Shown: piece by piece, positions 18,410-27,847 of the stretch | Position numbering within the stretch: position 1 is the stretch's first letter | Layout: each line of letters begins with the position of its first letter | From: Synechococcus sp. PROS-9-1 | GTDB lineage: Bacteria > Cyanobacteriota > Cyanobacteriia > PCC-6307 > Cyanobiaceae | Length of the DNA: 64,000 nucleotides | Assembly: GCF_014279775.1 (NCBI RefSeq) | Contig: NZ_CP047961.1 | Span: 1,736,001 to 1,800,000, forward strand | Direction of reading: 5' to 3' | The notes under the pieces: generated by a model | The model's input: the letters and a program-made list of their open reading frames with translations, nothing else | The model's database searches: none | What the model was told of the DNA's origin: nothing | Program-made: the position numbers and the translations under genes

Positions 18410-19135
18410 CTAGTGCGCTTCGTGGAGACCTTCGCCAATGTAGAAGGCCGCAAGAGTCGCAAAAATAAGAGCCTGAATAGCACTGGTGAAGAGGCCAAGC
18501 AACATCACCGGAAGAGGAACAATCAGGGGCACCAGATAAACCAGCACACCTACCGCCAATTCATCCGCAAGGATGTTTCCGAAAAGTCGGAAAGAAAGAG
18601 ACAGCGGCTTAGTAAATTCCTCGATGATCTTGAACGGGAGCATGATCGGGGTCGGCTCCACGTAAAGCTCGAAGAATCTCCAACCCTTCTTGCTTAAACC
18701 GGCGTAGAAATAGGCCAGTGTCACAAGCAGAGCCATCGCCACCGTGGTGTTGATGTCTGCAGTTGGAGCACCGAGTTCTCCTTCGGGGAGTTCGATCACC
18801 TTCCAAGGGATCAGTGCGCCACCCCAGTTACTGACAAAGATGAACAGAAAGAGGGTGCCAATGAAGGGAAGCCATTCGCGGTAATACTTCTCTCCAATCT
18901 GATCACGGGATAGATCACGAATGTAATCCCACAGGAACTCAAGAAGATTCTGCGTACCTTTTGGATCGCGACTAAGATTTTTAGTACCTACAAGCACAAA
19001 GGCAAGCAGGACACCGATCAAAATCCAGGAGCTGAGGAAAACCTGGCCGTGAAGATTGAGGTTACCGATCTGCCAATACAGATGGTGGCCAACCTCCAGT
19101 TCGGCGAACGGCAGTGTGAAAGGCAGCAAAGCCAT
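18410..19135 (-). CDS. atpB: ATP synthase F0 a subunit
   Basis: Membrane stator channel for protons, atpI in cyanobacterial naming. 241 residues with five or six hydrophobic segments. The essential arginine is in the conserved [19 protein letters not shown], and the last helix is [20 protein letters not shown]. The acidic [17 protein letters not shown] loop is typical of cyanobacterial and chloroplast a subunits. It starts at the ATG at 19135, 25 bases after atp1. Confidence 0.97.
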   Translation of the reverse strand: MALLPFTLPFAELEVGHHLYWQIGNLNLHGQVFLSSWILIGVLLAFVLVGTKNLSRDPKGTQNLLEFLWDYIRDLSRDQIGEKYYREWLPFIGTLFLFIFVSNWGGALIPWKVIELPEGELGAPTADINTTVAMALLVTLAYFYAGLSKKGWRFFELYVEPTPIMLPFKIIEEFTKPLSLSFRLFGNILADELAVGVLVYLVPLIVPLPVMLLGLFTSAIQALIFATLAAFYIGEGLHEAH

Positions 19136-19160
19136 GAATGCAGAAGAGGGATGCGCGAGA

Positions 19161-19586
19161 TCAGCCGTCGAGAACGGTCTGAAGAATCAAGGCGGGCTTG
19201 TACAGAAGAAAACCTACGAATGCAGGTAAGAGGTCGAGTTGGGGGAATCGAGCTGCCGAAACGATGAGAAGGATCGGAACAACGAGCTGAAAACGACCAA
19301 CTTGACGGGAAGTTCCACCGAGCCGGGCCACGCTGCGGGCGAGTAGACGCAGGTAAAAAAGACCAGCGACAGCTCCAACAAGCAGGCTTCTGGCCACAAA
19401 AAGATCGAAGTAAAACGATGCGAATAAAACCGCAACGACAGACACGATCACTGTGGCCAGCATCAGGCGAACTTGAAGCCGAGCGAAAGACTCCATTCCA
19501 TTTCCAGCCGGGTTTGACACCGCAGCTGAATCTGTGGAGGGCAAGGCTTGCAAATTGCGCCTGAGAAAGCGGCCGGAATCTATCAC
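19161..19586 (-). CDS. atp1: ATP synthase-associated protein Atp1 (AtpI-like)
   Basis: Small membrane protein that heads ATP synthase operons in cyanobacteria; AtpI relatives act as assembly factors for the c-ring in other bacteria. Four hydrophobic segments are visible, starting [20 protein letters not shown]. The GTG at 19586 gives 141 residues and overlaps the methyltransferase stop as GTGA. The ATG 30 codons later ([11 protein letters not shown]) would give 111 residues and removes a polar, poorly conserved-looking leader, so it may be the true start. Confidence 0.85.
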   Translation of the reverse strand: MIDSGRFLRRNLQALPSTDSAAVSNPAGNGMESFARLQVRLMLATVIVSVVAVLFASFYFDLFVARSLLVGAVAGLFYLRLLARSVARLGGTSRQVGRFQLVVPILLIVSAARFPQLDLLPAFVGFLLYKPALILQTVLDG

Positions 19587-20803
19587 GCGATTCCGCTAAA
19601 CAACGCATGATCGGCCTCGAGCAAAAGCAATTTTTTGCTCATCAGCTCTCTGGCCAGAGAAGCAATTGTGTTGTCTCCACTAAGGGTTCCGAGTGGAACG
19701 CCTGGTTTTTCATCCACGAGGCGGAGCAGGCTCAATTCCTCATCTGAAATAGAGATGGGTTCGAGATCTGGCCCCAACATGCTTTTAGATGGCCATCCCC
19801 ACAGACATGACTGGCGTCGACCACACGCTTGGAGAAGCGTTTCGTCGTTCTCCCAGCGCAAAGGGTGAACAGGTTGAGCGCTCACAAAAAACTCAAAGTG
19901 ACTGATATCAGGATCGAGCTGCTCTACCAGTGCCCATTGGTCCGATGGCGGTAAGGATTGAGCTCTTGATAGCAATTCACCCTTGAGCAATCGCGCTGGA
20001 TCCCAGACAGACGGGTTCGAAAACCCAGCGAAGTAAAGGCCTGATGACTTGATTAAGGCCATCAACCTTTCGAGGTCATAACTGGTTTCTTGAGGATGCA
20101 AATACATGTCGGCAAAGTTGGCATCCGCATGGGTGTCAAGCGCCCAACGTTGTTCGTGGGTGCGGCGCAAACGATTGGTCTCAGGCAAGTCTGACAACAG
20201 CTCACGTCCCAACCTCAAGCCATCCGCACCTATGCCCGCTTCCAAAAGCTTCAGGGCTTGCTGGGTGCGATGAATCTCCCAGCGGCCAGCATCGGCATAC
20301 AGAAACAGATGCAAAAGTCCTTGAGGGGCTAAACGCTGTCCAAGCGCTTTCAATCCAGCCAGCGGGTCGCGCAGGTGATGCAATACACCCACGGAGTTGA
20401 TGTAATCAAAACAACCTTCATCCTCAAGATCCAACAGGCTTCGTTGTTCCTGACGTAGGGATCGGACCTGTTCAGCACCGCCTGAGCGACGCAAGCGCTC
20501 CCGTGCCACGTCGAGTGCTCCGGCACTGATGTCCACGGCCAAAACCTCGGCCCCTGGATTGAGATGGCAGAGATAGTCCGTACTGACACCTGTGCCACAG
20601 CCCGCATCAAGAATCCGAATCGAACCCAGGCTTGAGTCCTGCGATTGAAGTCCTCCTCGCACAACAGCGAGGACGCTGTCGTGGCACCAGCGCCAGTTGT
20701 ATCCAGGGGGAGGGCCGTCTTGAAGGGGGTCGCCTGGATAGGGGAAGCGGTCATAAAAAGCGCTCACCACTGGGGTAGCGACATCCGAGGGGGAAGTGTT
20801 CAT
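19583..20803 (-). CDS. SAM-dependent methyltransferase with C-terminal extension
   Basis: 406 residues. The class I methyltransferase fold is at about 30-220: motif I is ILDAGCGTGVSTDYL, followed by the acidic LAVDIS and then GVLHHLRDPLAGL. The last 150 or so residues include a helical region and a C-terminal piece ending [21 protein letters not shown] that looks like a small winged-helix unit. Substrate unknown. Its stop overlaps the GTG start of atp1, so it is likely the first gene of the ATP synthase transcript, or at least feeds into it. It diverges from apcE. A role in ATP synthase assembly is not implied by the sequence alone. Confidence 0.83.
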   Translation of the reverse strand: MNTSPSDVATPVVSAFYDRFPYPGDPLQDGPPPGYNWRWCHDSVLAVVRGGLQSQDSSLGSIRILDAGCGTGVSTDYLCHLNPGAEVLAVDISAGALDVARERLRRSGGAEQVRSLRQEQRSLLDLEDEGCFDYINSVGVLHHLRDPLAGLKALGQRLAPQGLLHLFLYADAGRWEIHRTQQALKLLEAGIGADGLRLGRELLSDLPETNRLRRTHEQRWALDTHADANFADMYLHPQETSYDLERLMALIKSSGLYFAGFSNPSVWDPARLLKGELLSRAQSLPPSDQWALVEQLDPDISHFEFFVSAQPVHPLRWENDETLLQACGRRQSCLWGWPSKSMLGPDLEPISISDEELSLLRLVDEKPGVPLGTLSGDNTIASLARELMSKKLLLLEADHALFSGIA

Positions 20804-20960
20804 AAAGCCGCCAATGCTGGAAGGAGTCGTTCAAGGGAGCATTTCACGGGAGCTCGCCCTTGCACCCAAAACCTCATCAGAGCTGCAAACATTTGTTCAT
20901 GGCTGGCCAGAACCCCCAGAGATGGGCCGTAACCTGACGGAATCCGGCTTGCTCTCGTTC

Positions 20961-23900
20961 ATGACAGTGACCGCTAGTAGCGGCAGCCCAAGGGTTTCCC
21001 CTCAGCTGTACGACACCCTGCCGCTCTCCAGTGTCCGTCAGGCTGAGCAGCAAGACCGCTTTCCAGACGGTGGTGAGCTCGACACTCTGATCACGTTTTT
21101 CCGGAGTGGGAATGATCGACTTGAGGCAGCGCGCCTCCTAGCAAGCAATGCGGAATCAATCGTTGCGCGTGCCGCCAATCGAATTTTTGTAGGCGGCACA
21201 CCTCTCTCGTTTTTGGAGGAGCCCCTCAGCACGGGAGAGGTGTCAGCCAAGGACGCCACTCCATTAGCCGCTGATCAGGTTGCATTCCAAGATTCAGTTC
21301 GCACCTTTACCGGCACTGAATCCAGCGGTAGCAAGGGCAATTTTCTCAGCAGACTGCTCCAGGGCAACGACGATGGTGATGTACGCATCGTTTTGCCCAC
21401 AGGGTTTACAGCCATCAGTGTGGCGAAATACGGCCCAGGGAACATGCGCAAATCCGTGCGCGATCTTGGCTGGTTCCTTCGCTACGTGGGCTACGCCTTA
21501 GTAGCCGGAGACCCAAGCATTCTTGCTGTCAATACACGCGGCTTAAGGGACCTGCTTGAAAAGGGTTGCTCCCTTCTGGCAACGAACGTGGCCCTCCAAG
21601 AAATGCGTGCAGCTTCTGCCGCCTTACTAGGAGATCGCCCTGAGGCCCGTCGTCTCACCATTGAATGCTTTGACGTTCTGCTCAAAGAGCTTGCGGTTCC
21701 AACACCTTCGACACGTCAGAAGTTAGGAAGTTCCGTACGCCAGGGTCTTCAACTCCCTGCGATCTATGCGTTGGCGTCCGAAACAGCTCAGCGTTTTGAA
21801 ATGCGTTCCGGACTTTCCGGCGCTGAAAAAGCGGAGATTGTTCGCGCTGCCTATAGGCAAGTGTTCGAACGGGACATCGCTAAGGGTTACTCGCAAACCC
21901 CTTGTGAGGTGGAAGCCAGCCAGCTCGTGCAGGGCAAATTATCCATGCGCGAATTCATTCGCGCACTGGGGAAAAGCAAGGAGTACAGGACCCAGTTTTA
22001 TGGCCGATTCGTCAACAGCAGAGTCGTAGAACTTGCTTATAGACATTTTCTTGGCCGCGGAATCAGTTCCCTCGAAGAATTTCGAAAGGCCTTCTCGATC
22101 GTTAGCAATCAAGGCCTCAATGGTCTTGTCGATGTCTTGATTAATGGTGCGGAGTACGCCCAAACCTTTGGAGAAGAAACTGTTCCTTACCTACGTGATC
22201 TCGGCGAAGAGGCGCAGGAAAGTGCCGGATGGGGTTCAAATCGCCGCCTATTTCGATTTAGCGCTCCTTTTGAATCGGCACCTCAATACATCACCCTTTA
22301 TGCGGCCTATCGCCAACCTTTAGGAGACCAGCACGTCTACGGCGGTGGGAATGATCCAATCGGTAATCAATACGGAGCGATTTTCCCGTCAGCCACTGCA
22401 TCCGTATCTACACGCCCAGCCCCCTTCGGATACGACACCCGACGGCTACTGGTGAGCAATGGCCTGACCCAACCGGGTCAAATGGACAGCCCCCAATTCC
22501 GCAGTAGCCGTCCTCGCCGACTTGGACCCAAGATTGTGCGTCTCCAACAGATCGCAACTGGAGGGAACTCGATCCCACGCCGAGCTGGACAACCCAGCAT
22601 CCGAGGGACTGAGTCGAGTACACAAGCGGTGATTAAAGCTGTTTATGTTCAAGTTCTTGGAAATACCGGTTACGCCACCAAGAGAGTTGAAAGCGCCGAA
22701 AACAGACTTGAGAACGGTGATATCAATCTGCGTGAATTCATTCGCCTAGTTGCACGGTCGAGTCCATTCCGCCGTCGCTACTGGGAAGGTCTCTACATCA
22801 CCAAGGCCATCGAAGTCATGCACCGGCGTCTGCTTGGCCGCCCCACATTTGGCCGCTGGGAAATCGATGCTCTATTCGACACCGCGGCGCGTCAGGGTTT
22901 CTATGGCCTGGTCGATGCTCTTATCAATAGTCCAGAGTTTTCAGAATGCTTCGGTGATGACACCGTTCCCTATGAACGCTTCATCACTCCAAAGGATCTC
23001 ACCAGTCGACGTGCGCCGACATGGAAAGAGCAACTCAATCTTGAAGCCCAGATAGAGTTCAACCTAAGAACACGCCCTGAACTCAAATCAGGGAACAGCT
23101 TTAAGACTCCTGGTGACATAACCCCAAGGAATCTTCAATCCAAAGCGAACAGCTCGATTGAGAACTGGGTGCGATCGGAGCCACTGCGCAAATCTGATTC
23201 ACGTGAATCGTCCATTGCACTGACCAAACCTGGCAGCACTACAGACAATCAAAAGCAACCCACTTGGGCAGCCAAAGTTAGTTTCAAAGGCTCAGCATCT
23301 CCAGAGGTGCCAGGTGCACGACTGAGTCGCGCTCTTGATAGTCAGGCCGGAGCAGGCTTTGCCAGCAAAATAGGGATCACGTCTTGGGTCGAGCTCAAAC
23401 CTCCTTTTACTGAAGACGAATTAAAATATGCTGTCGAAGAGACCTACCGACAACTACTTAATTTCATCCCCTTTGAAGGGGAGAGGCTTACAAGTGCTGA
23501 GTCAAAACTACGCAACCTAGATATTAATTTGTCGGAATTCATAGAAGCCGTCGCAATGAGCGATACATTCCAACAAAGGCTCTCTCGAATCGCCCCCCTA
23601 CGGGTTGCACCTGCCGCAAGTCTTGCTCTCCTTGGGCGAACGGCTATCCCATCAGAGGTCGCAGAATTTCTGAAAACACGAGCTGAAGAAGGTCAACGTC
23701 AGGCCATCACCAACCTGATGAAACGTCGCAACCCTTCAGATTGCAATCGGCTTCTCCAGGTCAAGCTCAGCTCTTTCTCCGGAAGGACGCCCTTCAGCAG
23801 TTTGAAAAAGATGAGGGGAGAACAAATACTTGCCCCCACCCAGCTCACCACTGGTTCGCAACTTGAAGCGTTAGTTTTCCCCTCCTCTACAGAAAGCTCA

Positions 23901-24533
23901 CGCTCCAAATTCAACTCAAAGAGAAGTCAACCCACCAGCAAGCAAACGTTTGTAGTTCCTATACAGGAAGGACAAAAGTCTGGCCTAGTAAATGCTCTTC
24001 AGACGAAAGATGCAAGTGGTTTCTCGCGTAGGGCTGGAATCTCCCCATCCATTCAACTTAAAGCTCCATTCACCGAAGACGAACTACAAATTGCGATTAC
24101 CGAAACTTACAGACAACTCCTGAATCGCATCCCTCTCGATAATGAGCGCTTAGACACAGCCGAATCACAATTACGCAACATGGATGTGGACCTCTCAGGG
24201 TTTGTGCAATCCATAGCCATGAGTGAAGCCTTTCAAAACCGCTTATTCAGCATGTCTCCTCTCCGCGCAGCAGCGGCAGCCGGACTTGCTTTACTCGGTC
24301 GCGCAAGCACACCAGCAGAAGTCTCAGAGTTTTTAATTACCCGCGCACGCGATGGTCAACAACAAGCAACCCTTTATTTCCTCAACAAACGGAAACAAGA
24401 AGAAGCAAATGATGTTCCACAAATCAAGGGCATGACTACTTCGTCAGGACAAGACCAAGCCACAATCATTCGCACCTCAATGCTTTACAGAGGGAATGCA
24501 GGTCTTAACCCACCCATGGATTCACCCCTGTAA
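20961..24533 (+). CDS. apcE: Phycobilisome core-membrane linker (L-CM, anchor protein)
   Basis: Organises the allophycocyanin core, anchors it to the thylakoid and is a terminal energy emitter. From the ATG at 20961 (MTVTASSGSP) it has 1190 residues. The N-terminal phycobiliprotein-like domain (about 1-240) has an insertion loop near 75-140 and the chromophore Cys203 in EKGCSLLATNVALQEM. Linker repeats: Rep1 about 285-430, Rep2 about 554-680, both full-length with the terminal TVPY motif; then two shorter, mutually similar repeats at about 816-925 and 1037-1145, both opening with FTEDEL and lacking that motif. Four repeats is the number in pentacylindrical-core forms, but the last two are not of that standard type. 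Ser/Thr/Lys-rich linkers join them. Confidence 0.95.
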   Translation: MTVTASSGSPRVSPQLYDTLPLSSVRQAEQQDRFPDGGELDTLITFFRSGNDRLEAARLLASNAESIVARAANRIFVGGTPLSFLEEPLSTGEVSAKDATPLAADQVAFQDSVRTFTGTESSGSKGNFLSRLLQGNDDGDVRIVLPTGFTAISVAKYGPGNMRKSVRDLGWFLRYVGYALVAGDPSILAVNTRGLRDLLEKGCSLLATNVALQEMRAASAALLGDRPEARRLTIECFDVLLKELAVPTPSTRQKLGSSVRQGLQLPAIYALASETAQRFEMRSGLSGAEKAEIVRAAYRQVFERDIAKGYSQTPCEVEASQLVQGKLSMREFIRALGKSKEYRTQFYGRFVNSRVVELAYRHFLGRGISSLEEFRKAFSIVSNQGLNGLVDVLINGAEYAQTFGEETVPYLRDLGEEAQESAGWGSNRRLFRFSAPFESAPQYITLYAAYRQPLGDQHVYGGGNDPIGNQYGAIFPSATASVSTRPAPFGYDTRRLLVSNGLTQPGQMDSPQFRSSRPRRLGPKIVRLQQIATGGNSIPRRAGQPSIRGTESSTQAVIKAVYVQVLGNTGYATKRVESAENRLENGDINLREFIRLVARSSPFRRRYWEGLYITKAIEVMHRRLLGRPTFGRWEIDALFDTAARQGFYGLVDALINSPEFSECFGDDTVPYERFITPKDLTSRRAPTWKEQLNLEAQIEFNLRTRPELKSGNSFKTPGDITPRNLQSKANSSIENWVRSEPLRKSDSRESSIALTKPGSTTDNQKQPTWAAKVSFKGSASPEVPGARLSRALDSQAGAGFASKIGITSWVELKPPFTEDELKYAVEETYRQLLNFIPFEGERLTSAESKLRNLDINLSEFIEAVAMSDTFQQRLSRIAPLRVAPAASLALLGRTAIPSEVAEFLKTRAEEGQRQAITNLMKRRNPSDCNRLLQVKLSSFSGRTPFSSLKKMRGEQILAPTQLTTGSQLEALVFPSSTESSRSKFNSKRSQPTSKQTFVVPIQEGQKSGLVNALQTKDASGFSRRAGISPSIQLKAPFTEDELQIAITETYRQLLNRIPLDNERLDTAESQLRNMDVDLSGFVQSIAMSEAFQNRLFSMSPLRAAAAAGLALLGRASTPAEVSEFLITRARDGQQQATLYFLNKRKQEEANDVPQIKGMTTSSGQDQATIIRTSMLYRGNAGLNPPMDSPL

Positions 24534-25136
24534 GTGCGGGCTTCATTCAAAGATCAAAGCCATAACTAAATAATAACGATCCACCTATTATCCCTTTTAG
24601 ATGAATTGATTGCTTAGGCTGAAGAAATAAACATTTAACTCTTTGCGAACCAATCGCATGACGCACATATAACCTCACCGCAAGGAAAGATACAAGCTTT
24701 ATTCCTTTTAAAGGAAGACTTATAAATCAATACGCTGGCGGATCTCCAAACGGGACGGCGAAAGGCCTTGAACAACTCAGAAAAACCTTTTACATTTCAT
24801 ATTTCTGAATAGAGAAATACCGTCCATAAATTTCTTAACGCCAGGAGCCCCGCAACCAGTTCGCCAGCAATGAAGATCTGTTACCGACTCAGAAGCGATT
24901 CTCGCTGTTGAAGGAGAATAAAGAGGCGAAAGTTGGATACGGCTCTTGCCACTTCTAACTTCTTCGAAAAAGGTCAACAGATACAACATCTGCACCCTTT
25001 TCGGCCTGGATTCAACGTCCAACCCCCAAGCAGCCCTTAAGCTGCTTACTGATCTCTTTGAGATCACCATATTCACCCCACATTCACCGGCATATCGGCC
25101 TCCTTCGGGCGGCCGCTTGTTTCGAGGTAGAACTGC
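24534..25136 (+). promoter_or_regulatory. apcE-apcA spacer with a structured apcABC leader
   Basis: 603 bases without a gene. The first 400 are AT-rich and hold a perfect 15-base dyad TTCCTTTTAAAGGAA (24702-24716). The last 110 hold three consecutive hairpins: AAGCAGC/GCTGCTT (25028-25047), GATCTC/GAGATC (25051-25065) and CGGCC/GGCCG (25096-25115), the last capped by C(TTCG)G. The AGG of a ribosome binding site is at 25125-25127, ten bases before the apcA ATG. No -10/-35 pair is clear enough to place the promoter. Confidence 0.55.
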
Positions 25137-25622
25137 ATGAGCATCGTCTCCAACTCGATCATCAACGCGGACGCCGAAGCCCGCTATCTCAATCCTGGCG
25201 AATTGGACCAGATCAAGTCCTTTGTCAGTGGCGGACAACGCCGTTTGCGTGTCGCTCAGGTTCTCAGCGAGAGCCGTGAGCGCATCGTCAAAACAGCAGG
25301 TGGTCAGCTGTTCCAGAAACGTCCCGATGTCATTTCCCCTGGTGGAAATGCCTACGGCCAAGAAATGACCGCAACCTGTTTGCGAGACATGGATTACTAC
25401 CTCCGTCTTGTCACCTACGGCGTCGTTGCTGGCGATGTCACACCGATCGAAGAGATTGGCGTGATTGGTGCCCGTGAGCTCTACCGCTCGCTTGGCACAC
25501 CTCTTGAAGCCATGGCCGAGTCCGTGCGCGAAATGAAATCAGTTGCCATGAGTATCCTCACCGGCGCAGATGCCGAAGAGGCTGGCTTCTATTTCGATTA
25601 CGTGATCGGCGCTCTCGCCTGA
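25137..25622 (+). CDS. apcA: Allophycocyanin alpha subunit
   Basis: Core antenna protein of the phycobilisome; pairs with ApcB in trimers and absorbs near 650 nm. 161 residues, standard length. The phycocyanobilin attachment cysteine is in the conserved [19 protein letters not shown], around residue 81, with the Asp that contacts the bilin five residues further at DMDYY. N-terminus [18 protein letters not shown] is the canonical one. 42 bases before apcB. Expression probably depends on the long structured leader upstream. Confidence 0.98.
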   Translation: MSIVSNSIINADAEARYLNPGELDQIKSFVSGGQRRLRVAQVLSESRERIVKTAGGQLFQKRPDVISPGGNAYGQEMTATCLRDMDYYLRLVTYGVVAGDVTPIEEIGVIGARELYRSLGTPLEAMAESVREMKSVAMSILTGADAEEAGFYFDYVIGALA

Positions 25623-25664
25623 ATCATCGGAATCACCAATCTTCCACGCCACTTCAACTGATCC

Positions 25665-26153
25665 ATGCAAGACGCGATCACCAACGTTATCAACAAGTCT
25701 GACGTTCAAGGCCTGTATTTGGACACCACGTCCATGACCAGCCTTGAGCAGTATTTCACCAGTGGTGAACTGAGAGTCAAAGCTGCAGCAACGATTAGTG
25801 CCAACGCTTCTTCAATCATTAAAGAAGCTGTAGCCAAATCCCTGCTGTACTCGGACATCACCCGTCCAGGCGGCAACATGTACACCACGCGTCGCTATGC
25901 AGCTTGCATCCGCGACCTGGATTATTACCTGCGCTATTCCACCTACGCGATGCTCGCTGGTGACACCTCCATCCTTGATGAGCGTGTTCTGAACGGTCTT
26001 AAGGAGACCTACAACTCCTTGGGAGTGCCGATTGGCGCAACCGTCCAGGCCATCCAAGCCATGAAGGAAGTCACTGCTTCCCTGGTCGGCCCTGATGCTG
26101 GCAAGGAGATGGGTGTCTACTTCGACTACATCTGTTCTGGTCTTGGCAACTGA
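25665..26153 (+). CDS. apcB: Allophycocyanin beta subunit
   Basis: Beta partner of ApcA in the phycobilisome core. 162 residues. The bilin Cys is in [18 protein letters not shown] near residue 82. The segment [17 protein letters not shown] and the methylated-Asn site region ([10 protein letters not shown], Asn about 72) match allophycocyanin beta. Its TGA shares a base with the apcC ATG (TGATG), so the core linker is translationally coupled to the beta subunit. Confidence 0.98.
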   Translation: MQDAITNVINKSDVQGLYLDTTSMTSLEQYFTSGELRVKAAATISANASSIIKEAVAKSLLYSDITRPGGNMYTTRRYAACIRDLDYYLRYSTYAMLAGDTSILDERVLNGLKETYNSLGVPIGATVQAIQAMKEVTASLVGPDAGKEMGVYFDYICSGLGN

Positions 26154-26353
26154 TGCGTCTCTTCAAGGTCACAGCCTGCATCCCCTCACCTGAGAAGGTC
26201 CGTTCGCAGCGTGAGTTGCAGAACACCTTTTTCACCAAGTGGGTTCCCTACGAGAGCTGGTTTGCTGAACAACAGCGCATCCAGAAGCAAGGTGGCCGCA
26301 TCATCAAAGTTGAACTTTGTACCGGTGGCCGTCAGGTCAACGTTGGAAATTAA
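26153..26353 (+). CDS. apcC: Small core linker, allophycocyanin-associated (L-C 7.8)
   Basis: 66-residue linker that sits inside the peripheral allophycocyanin trimers of the core. It starts [20 protein letters not shown] and is basic, ending CTGGRQVNVGN: the CpcD-like small-linker fold. Length is normal. Overlaps the apcB stop by one base and is followed by a terminator 28 bases on, closing the apcABC operon. Confidence 0.97.
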   Translation: MRLFKVTACIPSPEKVRSQRELQNTFFTKWVPYESWFAEQQRIQKQGGRIIKVELCTGGRQVNVGN

Positions 26354-26381
26354 TTCCCAACGCGTTTCATTGCATCACTCC

Positions 26382-26406
26382 AACCCGGCCTAGGTCGGGT
26401 TTTTTG
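26382..26406 (+). terminator. Rho-independent terminator of apcABC
   Basis: Stem AACCCGGCC / GGTCGGGTT around the loop TA, with one G-T pair, followed by a T run. It lies 28 bases after the apcC stop codon. Confidence 0.9.
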
Positions 26407-26474
26407 TTGTGTTGGCTTGGCAAAACGTTCAGAGGGCGGCTCAATAGAAGCCGGACTCTTCATCTCTTCACCTC

Positions 26475-27719
26475 TTGAGCGACACCAGCGTGACCTCCAG
26501 AAGGAGCCGACCCACGCGGAAGGGGGCTGTGAAAGGCCCTAAGGACTCAGCATCCAATCCGCGGGGACTCTGGCAACGGTTGTTACCTCTCGATTGGTCC
26601 CTTTGGCCAACAGAGGCGAGGCTCCTCCTGAGTCTCACAGCCATCTGGTGCGTTGCTGGATTATTGGTCTTGGCATCCGCCAGCTGGTGGGTTGCCGCCC
26701 GCGAACAGGGAGAAGGGGCTTACTACCTCAAGCGCCAACTGGTCTGGATGGTGGCTAGCTGGAGCCTGATGGCATTCGTTGCTTCCACAACGCTTAGACG
26801 TTGGCTCAAAATCGCTGGCCCTGGCCTATGGATCGGCTGCCTGATGGTGGGAGCCACCTTGGTGATGGGCACCACGGTGAATGGAGCAAGTCGCTGGCTG
26901 GTGATCGGTCCCATCCAGATCCAACCATCAGAGTTGGTGAAACCATTTGTCGTTCTTCAGGCTGCCAATCTCTTCTCCCATTGGAAGCGGAACGCACTCG
27001 ATCAAAAACTGCTCTGGCTAGCAAGCTTCGCCATCCTCGTTCTGCTGATCCTCAAACAGCCGAATCTGAGTACCGCGGCACTGATCGGTCTGTTGATCTG
27101 GTTGATGGCCTTTTCAGCAGGGCTTCCCTTGCTTCAACTGTTTGGGACCGCACTAGCCGGAGGCATGCTCGGGGTCAGCAGCATTTTGATCAATGAATAT
27201 CAACGCATCAGGGTGATCTCGTTTCTGAATCCTTGGAACGATCCCCAGGGTGATGGTTATCAACTTATTCAAAGCCTGCTGGCGATTGGATCAGGGGGGA
27301 TTTTTGGCCAAGGATTCGGCCTATCAACCCAGAAACTGCAATATCTGCCCATCCAAAGCACAGATTTCATCTTCGCTGTCTACGCCGAAGAGTTTGGGTT
27401 CGTGGGGTCTGTGATGTTGCTGGTGTTTCTGATGCTGATGGGATTCTTGGGACTGCGTGTTGCTTTGCGCTGCCGAAGCAACCAGGCAAGGCTGACTGCC
27501 ATTGGCTGTTCAACCCTTCTCGTTGGACAATCACTAATAAATATTGCAGTGGCCTCCGGGGCCATGCCCACAACAGGCCTCCCCCTCCCACTGGTCAGCT
27601 ATGGAGGAAATTCGTTGCTCTCCAGCATGGTGATTATTGGCTTATTGATCCGATGCTCACTCGAGTCCACTGGCTTAATCGGTGGTCGCAGCCTCCGCGA
27701 GCAACAGCGTCGTGGATAA
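26475..27719 (+). CDS. ftsW: Septal peptidoglycan polymerase FtsW
   Basis: SEDS-family glycosyltransferase for septal cell-wall synthesis, in the plasma membrane. 414 residues with about ten hydrophobic segments starting near 50. The family signatures are present: QPSELVKPFVVLQAANLF in the middle, FLNPWNDPQGDGYQLIQSL and, near the end, MPTTGLPLPLVSYGGNSLL. The N-terminal 45 residues are polar and basic, presumably cytosolic. The start is a TTG at 26475; no ATG is available before the first membrane helix. It is the first gene after the apc terminator. Confidence 0.93.
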   Translation: MSDTSVTSRRSRPTRKGAVKGPKDSASNPRGLWQRLLPLDWSLWPTEARLLLSLTAIWCVAGLLVLASASWWVAAREQGEGAYYLKRQLVWMVASWSLMAFVASTTLRRWLKIAGPGLWIGCLMVGATLVMGTTVNGASRWLVIGPIQIQPSELVKPFVVLQAANLFSHWKRNALDQKLLWLASFAILVLLILKQPNLSTAALIGLLIWLMAFSAGLPLLQLFGTALAGGMLGVSSILINEYQRIRVISFLNPWNDPQGDGYQLIQSLLAIGSGGIFGQGFGLSTQKLQYLPIQSTDFIFAVYAEEFGFVGSVMLLVFLMLMGFLGLRVALRCRSNQARLTAIGCSTLLVGQSLINIAVASGAMPTTGLPLPLVSYGGNSLLSSMVIIGLLIRCSLESTGLIGGRSLREQQRRG

Positions 27720-27847
27720 GGTGACCTTGAATTGAGCCCGGCCTCACCGGTACAACCATTTCCTCTTTCGAGCTGGCACTGTCAGACCTTGCCCGCAGCA
27801 GCGAGCAACTGCTCAACCATGCGCTGCAGCAGCCTGGTCCAATCACT

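Noticed and set aside
20796-20960. In-frame 55-codon extension of apcE from a GTG
   Set aside because: ApcE proteins start MTVTAS-like; the extension has no linker or signal features and would overlap the divergent methyltransferase start region.
24702-24716. Perfect dyad TTCCTTTTAAAGGAA as a terminator of apcE
   Set aside because: No T run follows; it could be an operator, but there is no evidence of which protein.
24777-25361. Long minus-strand frame opposite the apcA leader and apcA
   Set aside because: It is antisense to apcA, which is certain, and shows no domain.
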